A stretch of DNA of 64,000 nt from Lysobacterales bacterium. GTDB taxonomy: Bacteria; Pseudomonadota; Gammaproteobacteria; Xanthomonadales; Rhodanobacteraceae. The stretch is from NCBI GenBank assembly GCA_016721015.1, contig JADKJL010000009.1, positions 124,001 to 188,000 of the forward strand, given 5' to 3'. The translations under genes and the position numbers were made by a program. The notes beneath the pieces were generated by a model. It saw only the letters and a program-made list of their open reading frames with translations, made no database searches and was not told the origin of the DNA. Below, one piece after another: positions 35,105-43,641 of this stretch. How positions within the stretch are numbered: the first letter of the stretch is position 1; each line of letters starts with the position of its first letter.

Positions 35105-35865
35105 TGAATACCCTGACACTCTGGTTTCACAAATTCGGATCACCGCCGACGTTCTTTCGCGTCACCGCCCTGCTCAGCCCGTGGTTGTTCGGTGCAGCCT
35201 TCCTGATTGGCCTGGCCGGCATTTATTGGGGGCTGTTCGTGGCACCTGCCGATTACCAGCAGAGCGATGCTTACCGGATCATTTTCATCCACGTGCCTTG
35301 TGCGTGGATGGGTTTGTTTGCCTATATCTTCATGGCCGTCAATGCGTTTATCGCCCTGGTCTGGCGGATCAAGATTTCCGAAATCCTGGCGATGACCAGC
35401 GCGCCGGTGGGCGCCTTCTTCACCGCGGTCACGCTGGCCACCGGTTCGATCTGGGGCAAACCGATGTGGGGTACGTGGTGGACCTGGGATGCGCGTCTGA
35501 CCTCGGAACTGGTCTTGCTGTTTCTTTTCCTTGGCGTGATCGGCCTGTACAACGCGATCGAGGATCGGCGTCAGGCGGCAAGGGCGGCGGCCTTTCTCGC
35601 CCTGGTCGGCATCGTCAACGTGCCGATCGTGCATTTCTCGGTGAGCTGGTGGAACACCTTGCACCAGGGATCGACCGTGCGCCTGCTCGGCCCGTCACGC
35701 ATCGATTCGAGCATGCTCTGGCCACTGCTCCTGCTCGCCCTGGCCACGCACATCTGGTTTTTCGCCAGCGTATTTGCGCGCTCACGCGTCAGCCTGCTCG
35801 AACTCGAAGGTGGCAAGGAATGGGCGCGCGACATCGCTCTCGCCACGGAGCACGGCCATGAATGA
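35104..35865 (+). CDS. ccmC: Haem transporter/chaperone CcmC
   Basis: A 253-residue six-helix membrane protein. The tryptophan-rich haem-handling motif is WGTWWTWDARLTSELVL in the second periplasmic loop, with conserved His in FIHVPCAWMG and VNVPIVHFSV as axial ligands. It presents haem to CcmE. The end overlaps ccmD by eight bases. Confidence 0.95.
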   Translation: MNTLTLWFHKFGSPPTFFRVTALLSPWLFGAAFLIGLAGIYWGLFVAPADYQQSDAYRIIFIHVPCAWMGLFAYIFMAVNAFIALVWRIKISEILAMTSAPVGAFFTAVTLATGSIWGKPMWGTWWTWDARLTSELVLLFLFLGVIGLYNAIEDRRQAARAAAFLALVGIVNVPIVHFSVSWWNTLHQGSTVRLLGPSRIDSSMLWPLLLLALATHIWFFASVFARSRVSLLELEGGKEWARDIALATEHGHE

Positions 35866-36034
35866 ACTTTTCTCGATGGGCGGTTACGGCAGCTATGTCT
35901 GGTCGTCCTATGCGATCTTCGCAGTTGCCCTGCTGATCGACTACCTCGCCCCGAAACTGCGCAACCGGCAAGTCATTGCCGATCTGCGCGGACGCATGAA
36001 ACGCCAGCAACGGCGTCAGGAAAAATCCGCATGA
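35858..36034 (+). CDS. ccmD: Haem exporter protein CcmD
   Basis: A 58-residue protein with one membrane helix (YAIFAVALLIDYLAP) after MGGYGSYVWSSY, followed by a basic tail RGRMKRQQRRQEKSA, the standard CcmD layout. It helps release holo-CcmE from the CcmABC complex. It overlaps both ccmC and ccmE. Confidence 0.9.
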   Translation: MNELFSMGGYGSYVWSSYAIFAVALLIDYLAPKLRNRQVIADLRGRMKRQQRRQEKSA

Positions 36035-36492
36035 CCCCGACCCGCAAACGCCGTCTCATCCTCGTTGGCCTGATCCTGGTCGCTGTCGCCGTGGCCACGG
36101 CTCTGACCGTCGCCGCCCTGCAGGAAAACATGACCTACCTGTTTACTCCGAGCGAGATTGTCGCCGGCAAGGCGCCGGCCGATGCGCGTTTCCGCATCGG
36201 TGGCATGGTCAAGGAACATTCGATCGAACGCGGCCAGTCGCTGACCGTCGCCTTTGTCGTCACCGATGGCGATGACGACATGCGCGTCGAGTACGAAGGT
36301 ATCCTGCCGGATCTGTTTCGCGAGAAGCAGTCGGTGATCGCCACTGGCTCGATGCAAGGCGGCAAATTCATCGCCACCGAAGTACTCGCCAAGCACGACG
36401 AAACCTACGTGCCGCGCGATGTCGCCGAGGCGATGGAAAAAGCCCATCGCAAACATGACGTTCCCGCCACCGCCGACAAGCCGACACCATGA
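36031..36492 (+). CDS. ccmE: Cytochrome c maturation haem chaperone CcmE
   Basis: A 153-residue protein with an N-terminal anchor helix and an OB-fold periplasmic domain. The covalent haem ligand is the His in AKHDETYVP, as in the family motif HDExYxP. It accepts haem from CcmC and hands it to CcmF-CcmH. It starts within the ccmD stop (ATGA). Confidence 0.95.
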   Translation: MTPTRKRRLILVGLILVAVAVATALTVAALQENMTYLFTPSEIVAGKAPADARFRIGGMVKEHSIERGQSLTVAFVVTDGDDDMRVEYEGILPDLFREKQSVIATGSMQGGKFIATEVLAKHDETYVPRDVAEAMEKAHRKHDVPATADKPTP

Positions 36493-36545
36493 CTGCGCAG
36501 CGTTCCACGCTCGATTGCCATCACTCCTGACCCGCAGGCCACGCC

Positions 36546-38534
36546 ATGCTTCCTGAACTCGGTCAATTTGCCCTGATCCTCGCCCTGATGCTGAGCGCGG
36601 TGCAATTCGTGCTGCCCATCATCGGCGCGCATACCGGAAATCGCGCGCTGATGGCCGTCGCCCGACCCGCTGCAGCCGGTCAGTTCGTGTTTGTCGTCTT
36701 CGCGTTTGGCGTGCTGACGTGGGCCTTCATGAGCCAGGATTTCTCGGTCGCCTACGTTGCGCAGAATTCAAATCTGCTGCTGCCCTGGTATTACCGTTTC
36801 TCGGCCGTGTGGGGCGCACACGAGGGCTCGCTGCTGCTGTGGATCCTGATCCTCAACATCTGGACGTTTGCGGTGGCCATCCTCAGTCGCAAGTTGCCCG
36901 AGGATTTCATGGCTCGCGTGCTGGGCGTGCTCGGTTTCGTCAGCCTCGGCTTCCTGCTGTTCACCATCTTGACCTCGAATCCGTTTGCCCGTCACCTGCC
37001 GGCGCTGGCCGATGGCAATGACCTCAATCCGGTGCTGCAGGATATCGGCCTGATCATGCATCCGCCGATGCTCTACATGGGTTACGTCGGATTCTCGGTG
37101 GCGTTTGCCTTCGCCATCGCCGCCCTGCTCGGCGGCAAGCTCGACCAGCAGTGGGTGCGCTGGTCGCGGCCGTGGACGAATGCGGCCTGGGGCGTGTTGA
37201 CTCTCGGCATCGCGCTCGGCAGCTGGTGGGCCTATTACGAACTCGGCTGGGGTGGCTGGTGGTTCTGGGATCCGGTCGAAAATGCGTCGTTCATGCCCTG
37301 GCTGGTCGGTACCGCCCTGATCCACTCGCAAGCGGTCACCGAGAAGCGCGGCAGCTTCCGTGCGTGGACGCTGCTGCTGGCGATCTTTGCATTTTCACTG
37401 TCCTTGCTGGGCACCTTCCTGGTGCGCTCGGGCGTGTTGACCTCGGTGCATTCGTTCGCCAGCGATCCTGAGCGCGGCATGTTCATTCTGGCCTTCCTGA
37501 CCATCACAGTCGGTGGCTCGCTGCTGGTCTACGCCCTGCGCGCGCCAAAGGTGGCCGGCGGCGAACCGTTTGCCGCCGCCTCGCGTGAAACCATGCTGCT
37601 GATCAACAATCTGCTGTTCACCTGTGCCGCCGCGATGGTCTTCCTCGGCACCCTGTATCCGCTTTTTGCGGAGGCTTTCAATCTGGGCAGGATCTCGGTC
37701 GGGCCGCCGTATTTCGGCACCATGTTCGTGCTGCTGATGACCCCGGTCATCGTGCTCATGCCGTTCGGGCCACTGCTCAAGTGGCGACAAGGCAAGATAT
37801 CGGCAGCCATGCGTACCTTGCGTCCAGCCCTCGCGCTGGCGGTTGTGGCCAGCCTGGCCGCCTGGCTAATCGCCGATCAGCTGCCGTGGAAAGGCGTGAT
37901 CGGGATTGCCGCCGCGATCTGGGTCGGCTTCGGCACCCTTGCCTTTGTGCTGACGCGCTGGCGCAACGCGCCGGCAGGACGTCGCTTTACACCCGAAATG
38001 CTCGGCATGGTGCTCGCCCACTTCGGGGTTGCCGTTTTCGTTTGCGGCGTCCTCGTCACCGAGGCAACCAGCATCGAAAAGGATGTGCGACTCGGTCACA
38101 ACGAGACCGTAATGCTCGGCGCCTACACGTTCCGCTTCGACGGCGTCGCCCACACCGAGGGCCCGAACTTCAAAGCCGATCAGGGCACGATTACGGTCAC
38201 CCGAAACGACAGCGTGGTCGCCGTACTGCATCCGCAGAAGCGCCAATACTCGCGCAATGCCATGACCCAGACCGAGTCCGACATCGATCCGGGCCTGACC
38301 CGCGATCTCTACGTCGCCCTTGGCGAACCACTCGGACAAGATGGAGCCTGGTCGGTGCGCGTGTATCTGAAACCGTTTGTGCGCTGGATCTGGCTGGGTG
38401 CCGTGCTGATGATGCTGGGCGGCTTCGTTGCAGCCACCGACCGCCGCTTCCGGGTGCTGGTCGCCGATCCGGCGAGCCGGCCAACGGCCAAGCCGGCTGC
38501 GGTGCCGGGAATTGCTGCCGAGGTCGGTGCGTGA
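36546..38534 (+). CDS. ccmF: Cytochrome c haem lyase subunit CcmF
   Basis: A 662-residue protein with about 14-15 membrane helices. The WWD motif is WGGWWFWDPVENASFMPWL, with histidines such as YRFSAVWGAHEGSLLLW and LIHSQAVTEKRGSF as haem ligands. It joins haem to the CXXCH cysteines together with CcmH and CcmI. A periplasmic domain (about 520-610) precedes the last helix. The 53-base gap after ccmE is the largest in the operon. Confidence 0.95.
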   Translation: MLPELGQFALILALMLSAVQFVLPIIGAHTGNRALMAVARPAAAGQFVFVVFAFGVLTWAFMSQDFSVAYVAQNSNLLLPWYYRFSAVWGAHEGSLLLWILILNIWTFAVAILSRKLPEDFMARVLGVLGFVSLGFLLFTILTSNPFARHLPALADGNDLNPVLQDIGLIMHPPMLYMGYVGFSVAFAFAIAALLGGKLDQQWVRWSRPWTNAAWGVLTLGIALGSWWAYYELGWGGWWFWDPVENASFMPWLVGTALIHSQAVTEKRGSFRAWTLLLAIFAFSLSLLGTFLVRSGVLTSVHSFASDPERGMFILAFLTITVGGSLLVYALRAPKVAGGEPFAAASRETMLLINNLLFTCAAAMVFLGTLYPLFAEAFNLGRISVGPPYFGTMFVLLMTPVIVLMPFGPLLKWRQGKISAAMRTLRPALALAVVASLAAWLIADQLPWKGVIGIAAAIWVGFGTLAFVLTRWRNAPAGRRFTPEMLGMVLAHFGVAVFVCGVLVTEATSIEKDVRLGHNETVMLGAYTFRFDGVAHTEGPNFKADQGTITVTRNDSVVAVLHPQKRQYSRNAMTQTESDIDPGLTRDLYVALGEPLGQDGAWSVRVYLKPFVRWIWLGAVLMMLGGFVAATDRRFRVLVADPASRPTAKPAAVPGIAAEVGA

Positions 38535-39076
38535 ACACCCGCTTCCTGCCCCTCATCGGATTCGCCCTGGTCGCCGCCCTGCTCGTCTTCGGCATCAACT
38601 ACATGCGCAACAACTCGATGAATGAGGTGCCCTCGCCGCTGATTGGCAAGCCGGCACCCGCATTCGACCTGCCATTTCTGAATGATCCGGGCAAGCGTCT
38701 GAAAAATGCCGATCTCGCCGGCAAGCCCTATCTGCTCAATGTGTTTGCAAGCTGGTGTTTCGCGTGTCGCGACGAGCATCCGGTCCTGATGAATGAAGGC
38801 AGGGCGCTCGGCATCCCGATCATCGGCTTCAACTACAAGGACGATGCCGCCGATGCCAGCCGCTGGCTGCAGCAGTTCGGCGATCCCTATTCAATCGTGA
38901 TTGCCGATCGCGATGGACGCATTGCAATCGATTTTGGCGTCTATGGCGCCCCCGAAAGCTTTCTCGTCGATGCCAAGGGCATCATTCGCTACAAGCGTAT
39001 CGGCGCGATCACGCCCGAAATCATTGCCTTCGAGTTGAAGCCTCGCCTGGCCGCGATGCAAGGGGAACGTCAATGA
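38531..39076 (+). CDS. ccmG: Thiol:disulfide interchange protein CcmG (DsbE)
   Basis: A 181-residue periplasmic thioredoxin with a membrane anchor. The active site is WCFACRDEHP. It also has GVYGAPESFLVD, with the cis-Pro family loop and the acidic GxxxAPE segment that marks CcmG. It keeps apocytochrome cysteines reduced. The start is a GTG at 38531 overlapping the ccmF stop (GTGA); there is no better start. Its end overlaps ccmH by ATGA. Confidence 0.93.
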   Translation: MNTRFLPLIGFALVAALLVFGINYMRNNSMNEVPSPLIGKPAPAFDLPFLNDPGKRLKNADLAGKPYLLNVFASWCFACRDEHPVLMNEGRALGIPIIGFNYKDDAADASRWLQQFGDPYSIVIADRDGRIAIDFGVYGAPESFLVDAKGIIRYKRIGAITPEIIAFELKPRLAAMQGERQ

Positions 39077-39528
39077 ACCACGGCCCATGTTTGCGAACCT
39101 TTTTGGCCGCCATGTTGGCGATCGCCCTGCTGGTGCCGCTGCTGGCGCGGGCCGTCGATGTCTTGCCGTTCAAGGATCACGCCGAGGAGCAGCGTTTCCA
39201 GAACCTGACCAAACAATTGCGTTGCCTGGTCTGCCAGAACGAGAGCCTGGCCGACTCGAGCGCGGATCTGGCCAAGGACTTGCGCGAGGAAGTCTTCGAG
39301 CAGATGCGCCAGGGCAAGAGCGATGAGGAGATCAAGCACTACCTGACTGCGCGATACAGCGATTTCGTGCTGTACAACCCGCCGCTGCGCGGAGGTACCG
39401 CCCTGCTCTGGTTCGGCCCCTTGCTGGCTCTGCTGCTGGGCGCCGGCATCGTTTACCGGATCGTTCGTCGGCGCGCGAAGGCCGCGCCAACTCCGTCGCC
39501 TGCGACAAGTTCCGAGGAAGACTGGTGA
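39073..39528 (+). CDS. ccmH: Cytochrome c maturation protein CcmH
   Basis: A 151-residue protein with a signal peptide and the thiol-redox motif LRCLVCQNESLADS, followed by LAKDLREEVFEQMRQGKSDEEIKHYLTARYSDFVLYNPP and one C-terminal membrane helix. It is the short CcmH form; the TPR part is separate, in the next gene (CcmI). Confidence 0.95.
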   Translation: MNHGPCLRTFLAAMLAIALLVPLLARAVDVLPFKDHAEEQRFQNLTKQLRCLVCQNESLADSSADLAKDLREEVFEQMRQGKSDEEIKHYLTARYSDFVLYNPPLRGGTALLWFGPLLALLLGAGIVYRIVRRRAKAAPTPSPATSSEEDW

Positions 39529-40760
39529 TGACCCTGTTCGTTGTTCTGGCTGCGCTGATGCTCGGCGTCGCCTTGGCCTTTCCGCTTTGGCCATTGTTGC
39601 GCAGCCGCGATCTCATGGTGACCGCGAACGCTGTTGATGCGAAACGCCTGAAGGCGCTCGATGATGCGCGCAGCGCCGGCGTCATCGACGATGAGGAATA
39701 CGCGGCCAAACTGGCGACTCTGAGCACACCACCAGCATCGAACCCGAACCCGCGCTCAAGACGGCCTGCGTTTCTTGCTTCGCTGCTCGTGGCCCTGCTG
39801 GTTCCGCTTGGCGCGATCATGCTTTATCAGACCAAGGGTGAACCAGCAGCCCTCGATCCGACCCGCATGGTTGCGCCCGCTGCGCCATCGGCGGAAGACC
39901 ACGGTATCGACATGGATCAGGCCATTTCCGGACTCGTCGCCAAACTCAAGGAAAGCCCGGACAACGCCGAAGGCTGGGCCTTGCTTGGCCGCGCCTACCA
40001 GTCGATGGGCAAGTTTGGCGAATCCCGTGACGCGCTGAAAAAGGCGTGGCAGCTGATGCCTGACAACCACGACCTGACCGTCGAGTACGCGCAGGCGCTG
40101 GCCCTGTCGACCGAAGGGCGCCGCATTGCCGGAGAGCCACGTCAGTTGATCGAAGACGTACTCAAGGCCGATCCGGATCACCAGCGCGCGCTCTGGCTGA
40201 TCGGCATCAGCGACTATCAGGCCGGTGATTACAACGCGGCGATCACAGCCTGGAACCGCTTGCTGCCCGCACTGCCAGCGGACAGCGATATCGCCGAAAG
40301 CGTTCGCGCGCAGATCGCCGATGCGCAACAACTCGGCGGCAGCGTCGCCGCCGTGGCGGCAACTCCTTCAACCTTGGCGACCGCCAAACCGGTGCAGCAA
40401 GTCAGCGGCGCTGGACCCAAACTGACCGTGCGTGTCAGCCTGGCGCCTTCGCTACTTGCTCGACTCGACCCTTCGGCCACCTTGTTTGTTTACGCCCGCG
40501 CCGAAAGCGGCCCGCCGATGCCGCTGGCGATCAAGCGCGGACCGGCCAGCGGCTTGCCACTCACCGTTGTCCTCGATGACGCGATGGGCATGCTGCCGAA
40601 CATGAAGTTGTCGATGTTTCCGAAGGTGGTGATCGGCGCACGCATCTCGAAGAGCGGAGATGCCGGCGCACAATCCGGCGACTTGCAGGTCCTGTCTGCT
40701 GCCATCGATGTCAATCGCAAGGAACCGGTCGACCTCGTCATCGACAGCGTGGTGCCGTGA
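39528..40760 (+). CDS. ccmI: Cytochrome c maturation apocytochrome chaperone CcmI
   Basis: A 410-residue protein with two membrane helices at the N-terminus (residues 1-25 and about 85-105) around a coiled segment KALDDARSAGVIDDEEYAAKLATL, then three or four TPRs (NAEGWALLGRAYQSMGKFGESRDALKKAWQLMP) and a C-terminal beta domain. It binds the C-terminus of apocytochrome c and presents it to CcmF-CcmH. The ATG at 39528 overlaps the ccmH stop (TGATG); a GTG one codon earlier is possible. Confidence 0.9.
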   Translation: MTLFVVLAALMLGVALAFPLWPLLRSRDLMVTANAVDAKRLKALDDARSAGVIDDEEYAAKLATLSTPPASNPNPRSRRPAFLASLLVALLVPLGAIMLYQTKGEPAALDPTRMVAPAAPSAEDHGIDMDQAISGLVAKLKESPDNAEGWALLGRAYQSMGKFGESRDALKKAWQLMPDNHDLTVEYAQALALSTEGRRIAGEPRQLIEDVLKADPDHQRALWLIGISDYQAGDYNAAITAWNRLLPALPADSDIAESVRAQIADAQQLGGSVAAVAATPSTLATAKPVQQVSGAGPKLTVRVSLAPSLLARLDPSATLFVYARAESGPPMPLAIKRGPASGLPLTVVLDDAMGMLPNMKLSMFPKVVIGARISKSGDAGAQSGDLQVLSAAIDVNRKEPVDLVIDSVVP

Positions 40761-40788
40761 CGTGACCCAGTCAACCGCAGCCGGGGTC

Positions 40789-41889
40789 ATGCCGGACGCG
40801 CGCAAATACTTCCCGCTGTCCTCGCCGTTTGCGATGAAGCGCGGCGGCGAATTGCATGGCGCGCTGCTCGCCTACGAAACCTGGGGCACGCTGTCAGCCG
40901 AGCGTGACAATGCCATCCTGATTCTGACCGGTCTCTCGCCAAGCGCGCACGCCGCCTCGAACATGGACGATCCGGCACCCGGCTGGTGGCAGGAAATGCT
41001 CGGGCCGGGCAAGCCAATCGATACCGACCGCTGGTTTGTCATCTGTGCCAATACGCTTGGAAGCTGCAAGGGTTCGACCGGACCGGCGTCGACGAATCCA
41101 GACACTGGCGAGACCTACCGCCTCGACTTTCCCGAGCTGAGTCTCGAGGACGCGGCAAACGCGGCGCACGAACTGGTGGCCGGACTCGGCATCGATCGCC
41201 TCGCCTGCCTGATCGGCAACTCGATGGGCGGCATGACTGCCCTCGCCTACCTCATCTTGCATGCGGGATCGGCGCGCTCGCATATCAGCATCTCGACGGC
41301 GGCGCAGGCACAACCTTTCGCGATCGCCATCCGTTCGCTGCAGCGCGAAGCGATTCGCCTGGACCCAGATTGGAATCTTGGCCGCTACGATGATGAGCAC
41401 TATCCCGATGCGGGCATGAGCATCGCGCGCAAGCTTGGCGTGATCACCTATCGATCATCGATGGAGTGGGTGGGTCGGTTTGCCCGCATCCGACTCGACT
41501 CCGAGCAGCGCGACGATGAACCGTTTTCGGCGGAATTCCAGATCGAGTCGTATCTGGATGCGCATGCCCGGCGCTTCGTGCGCAACTTTGATCCCAATGC
41601 CTACCTGTTCCTTTCACGGGCGAGTGACTGGTTCGATATTGCCGAATACGGCCACGGTCGTGCCGCCGACGCGCTCGCCGCGATCAGGATCGAACATGCC
41701 CTGGTCATCGGCGTCAGTACCGACATCCTTTTTCCGCTGTCGCAACAGGAGGAAATTGCCGAAGGACTGCGCAATGGTGGTGCCGAAGTAGAATTCGTCG
41801 CGCTCGACAGTCCGCAGGGACATGATGCTTTTCTCGTCGATATCGACGGCTTTGGTGGCGCAATCGCGCCGTTTCTTGGCGGCATGTAG
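40789..41889 (+). CDS. MetX-family acyltransferase, probable serine O-succinyltransferase
   Basis: A 366-residue alpha/beta-hydrolase. The nucleophile is Ser145 in IGNSMGGMT, and the triad is completed by Asp312 (STDILFPLSQQEE) and His345 (PQGHDAF). The MetX family acetylates homoserine, but the GNSMGG elbow (GGSMGG in classical MetX) and the flanking TDILFPLSQQEEIAEGL match the Xanthomonadales branch shown to be L-serine O-succinyltransferases feeding cysteine synthesis. This assignment is from memory of that family. A GTG at 40762, two bases after the ccmI stop, is an alternative start; the ATG at 40789 has GGGG before it. Probably read with the ccm operon. Confidence 0.75.
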   Translation: MPDARKYFPLSSPFAMKRGGELHGALLAYETWGTLSAERDNAILILTGLSPSAHAASNMDDPAPGWWQEMLGPGKPIDTDRWFVICANTLGSCKGSTGPASTNPDTGETYRLDFPELSLEDAANAAHELVAGLGIDRLACLIGNSMGGMTALAYLILHAGSARSHISISTAAQAQPFAIAIRSLQREAIRLDPDWNLGRYDDEHYPDAGMSIARKLGVITYRSSMEWVGRFARIRLDSEQRDDEPFSAEFQIESYLDAHARRFVRNFDPNAYLFLSRASDWFDIAEYGHGRAADALAAIRIEHALVIGVSTDILFPLSQQEEIAEGLRNGGAEVEFVALDSPQGHDAFLVDIDGFGGAIAPFLGGM

Positions 41890-41962
41890 AATCCATTCGA
41901 GTGCCCCTAGAAGTGGGCGACGGTGCCTGATTCGGCCATCCAACGACTGAGGAGTACCGATC

Positions 41963-42541
41963 ATGCTTGCTCTCGACTTCCAAGGATCGCGCCGTCTTGT
42001 CGATGCATTGGACCGCGCCGTGCGCAATGATTGTGAAACCAAGATCACCGATGCCTTGCGCCTGAGCTTGTGCCGACTGATGCAGGATCGCGAAGTCATC
42101 CTTCCCGAATGCGTCTACCAGGCCGCGAGCGACCACTACGCACGGCGCGAAATCTACCGCAGCGAGGAGCTTGGCTACAGCGTCATTGCGATGACCTGGG
42201 GTCCAGGCCAGGGCACCCCGATCCACGATCATTGCGGCATGTGGTGCGTCGAGGGCGTCTGGCACGGGCAGATCGAAGTCACCCAATATGAACTCGTCGA
42301 GCGCAATGGAGATCTTTTCGGCTTCGAGTCGCGCGGCACCATGCTCGCTGGCCCGGGCTCGGCAGGTTCGCTGATCCCGCCGCACGAATACCATACGATC
42401 CGCAATCCGAGCGACCATGATGTCGCCGTCTCGTTGCACATCTACCGTGGCCCGATGACCTCGTGTGCCGTGTTCCGGCATGTCAACGAAAACTGGTATG
42501 GTCGTGATCAACGCCAGTTGTCACTGGATCATACCTGTTGA
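41963..42541 (+). CDS. Cysteine/thiol dioxygenase
   Basis: A 192-residue cupin. The iron ligands are His88 and His90 in TPIHDHCGMW, plus a His at 141 or 144 in PPHEYHTIRN. The family (PF05995) oxidises thiols such as cysteine to sulfinates with oxygen. The phrase WGPGQGTPIHDH is found in bacterial members, some of which use 3-mercaptopropionate rather than cysteine, so the substrate is open. The strong RBS GAGGAG lies before the ATG. It follows the cysteine-pathway acyltransferase by 73 bases. Confidence 0.85.
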   Translation: MLALDFQGSRRLVDALDRAVRNDCETKITDALRLSLCRLMQDREVILPECVYQAASDHYARREIYRSEELGYSVIAMTWGPGQGTPIHDHCGMWCVEGVWHGQIEVTQYELVERNGDLFGFESRGTMLAGPGSAGSLIPPHEYHTIRNPSDHDVAVSLHIYRGPMTSCAVFRHVNENWYGRDQRQLSLDHTC

Positions 42542-42555
42542 AATCCGCACGGGGC

Positions 42556-42586
42556 TTGAAATGGGTACCTCGATCTGGCGTATACT
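42556..42586 (+). promoter_or_regulatory. Promoter of tRNA-Leu(CAA)
   Basis: A -10 box TATACT (42581-42586) has a TTGAAA -35 box (42556-42561) 19 bases before it. A G/C-rich discriminator (CCGCGCCCC) follows and the tRNA starts 12 bases after the -10 box. G/C-rich discriminators are typical of stringently controlled stable RNA promoters. Confidence 0.6.
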
Positions 42587-42597
42587 CCGCGCCCCGC

Positions 42598-42684
42598 GCC
42601 GAAGTGGCGGAACTGGTAGACGCGCCGGACTCAAAATCCGGTTCTGGCGACAGAGTGCGAGTTCGATTCTCGCCTTCGGCACCA
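42598..42684 (+). tRNA. tRNA-Leu(CAA)
   Basis: An 87-base type II tRNA including an encoded CCA. The acceptor stem GCCGAAG/CTTCGGC pairs fully, the anticodon loop is CTCAAAA with anticodon CAA, and there is a long variable arm and the T-loop TTCGATT. Confidence 0.97.
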
Positions 42685-42823
42685 AATTCATGGATCTCCC
42701 CCGATACCCTTGCGCCCGGCATCCGCTGCGCGGCATCATGCCGTATCGTCCGGGGGGATGCAGGGTTCAATCCGCACAGACGATATCCCCTTGGGTCTCT
42801 CTGAACAGGCTTGTCGACTGCGC

Positions 42824-43528
42824 ATGATCGAATTCGGCCACTGCTCACATGTCGGCTTGCGCCGCGAGCACAATGAGGACACCTATTACGCTGACGCCGA
42901 CATGGGCGTCTGGCTCGTCGCCGACGGCATGGGCGGGCATGAGCATGGCGAGGTGGCCAGTGCCATCGCCCGAGATACCCTGATCGCGGAAATCGCCAAG
43001 GGCACACCGCTGGTTCGTGCTGTGCAACTTGCTGACGAAGAGATCATCCGCCATTCCAATCGACGCAGCGAGGCGCTGCCGATGGGCACCACGATCGCGG
43101 CCATGCGTCTGATTGGCGACAATGAATTCGAGATCGCCTGGGTCGGCGACAGTCGTGTCTATCTCTGGGATGGTGCGCTCAAGCAAATCTCGCAGGATCA
43201 CTCCTACGTGCAGGAGCTGATTGACCAGGGCGCGATTACCAGCGAACAGGCGCGAACCCATCCGCATCGCAATGTCGTCACCCAGGCGCTTGGCGTTACT
43301 GATCCGCAATCATTGCGCGTCGAGCAAGTGCGCGGCGAATTCGGCCCTGGCATGCAGATCCTGCTATGCAGCGATGGTCTCACTGAAGAAGTCAGCGATG
43401 CCGAGATCGCCGCGTTCCTGGGCCGCAGTGAGCTGTCTGCCCAGGAATGCGTGGATCAACTGATCGTCGCCGCCCTCGATGGCGGCGGTTCGGACAACGT
43501 CACCGTGATCCTCGTCCGCAATCGCTGA
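42824..43528 (+). CDS. PP2C-type serine/threonine protein phosphatase
   Basis: A 234-residue metal-dependent phosphatase with all main motifs: HNEDTYY, VADGMGGHEHGEVAS, MGTTIAA, VGDSRVYLW, LLCSDGLT and GGSDNVTVILV, which supply the aspartates for two or three manganese or magnesium ions. There is no signal peptide. It could reverse the work of either of the two Ser/Thr kinases in the window, though it is not next to them. The ATG at 42824 fits the family start (MIEFGHCSHVGLRREHNED); a poor RBS leaves this open. Confidence 0.88.
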   Translation: MIEFGHCSHVGLRREHNEDTYYADADMGVWLVADGMGGHEHGEVASAIARDTLIAEIAKGTPLVRAVQLADEEIIRHSNRRSEALPMGTTIAAMRLIGDNEFEIAWVGDSRVYLWDGALKQISQDHSYVQELIDQGAITSEQARTHPHRNVVTQALGVTDPQSLRVEQVRGEFGPGMQILLCSDGLTEEVSDAEIAAFLGRSELSAQECVDQLIVAALDGGGSDNVTVILVRNR

Positions 43529-43592
43529 GCAATCCGCAGGCGCAAACGCGAAGCAGCGCAAGCTGCCTCCCACTCGACCAGAATTTGCCGCA

Positions 43593-43618
43593 CTCGCGCA
43601 CTCTAATCATTGCGCGAG
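43593..43618. terminator. Hairpin between two convergent genes
   Basis: An 8-bp inverted repeat CTCGCGCA/TGCGCGAG with a 10-base loop lies between the ends of the phosphatase and the cytochrome gene. No T-run follows on either strand, so its role as a terminator is weak. Confidence 0.3.
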
Positions 43619-43641
43619 CTCGACTGCTCACTTCATTCGGC

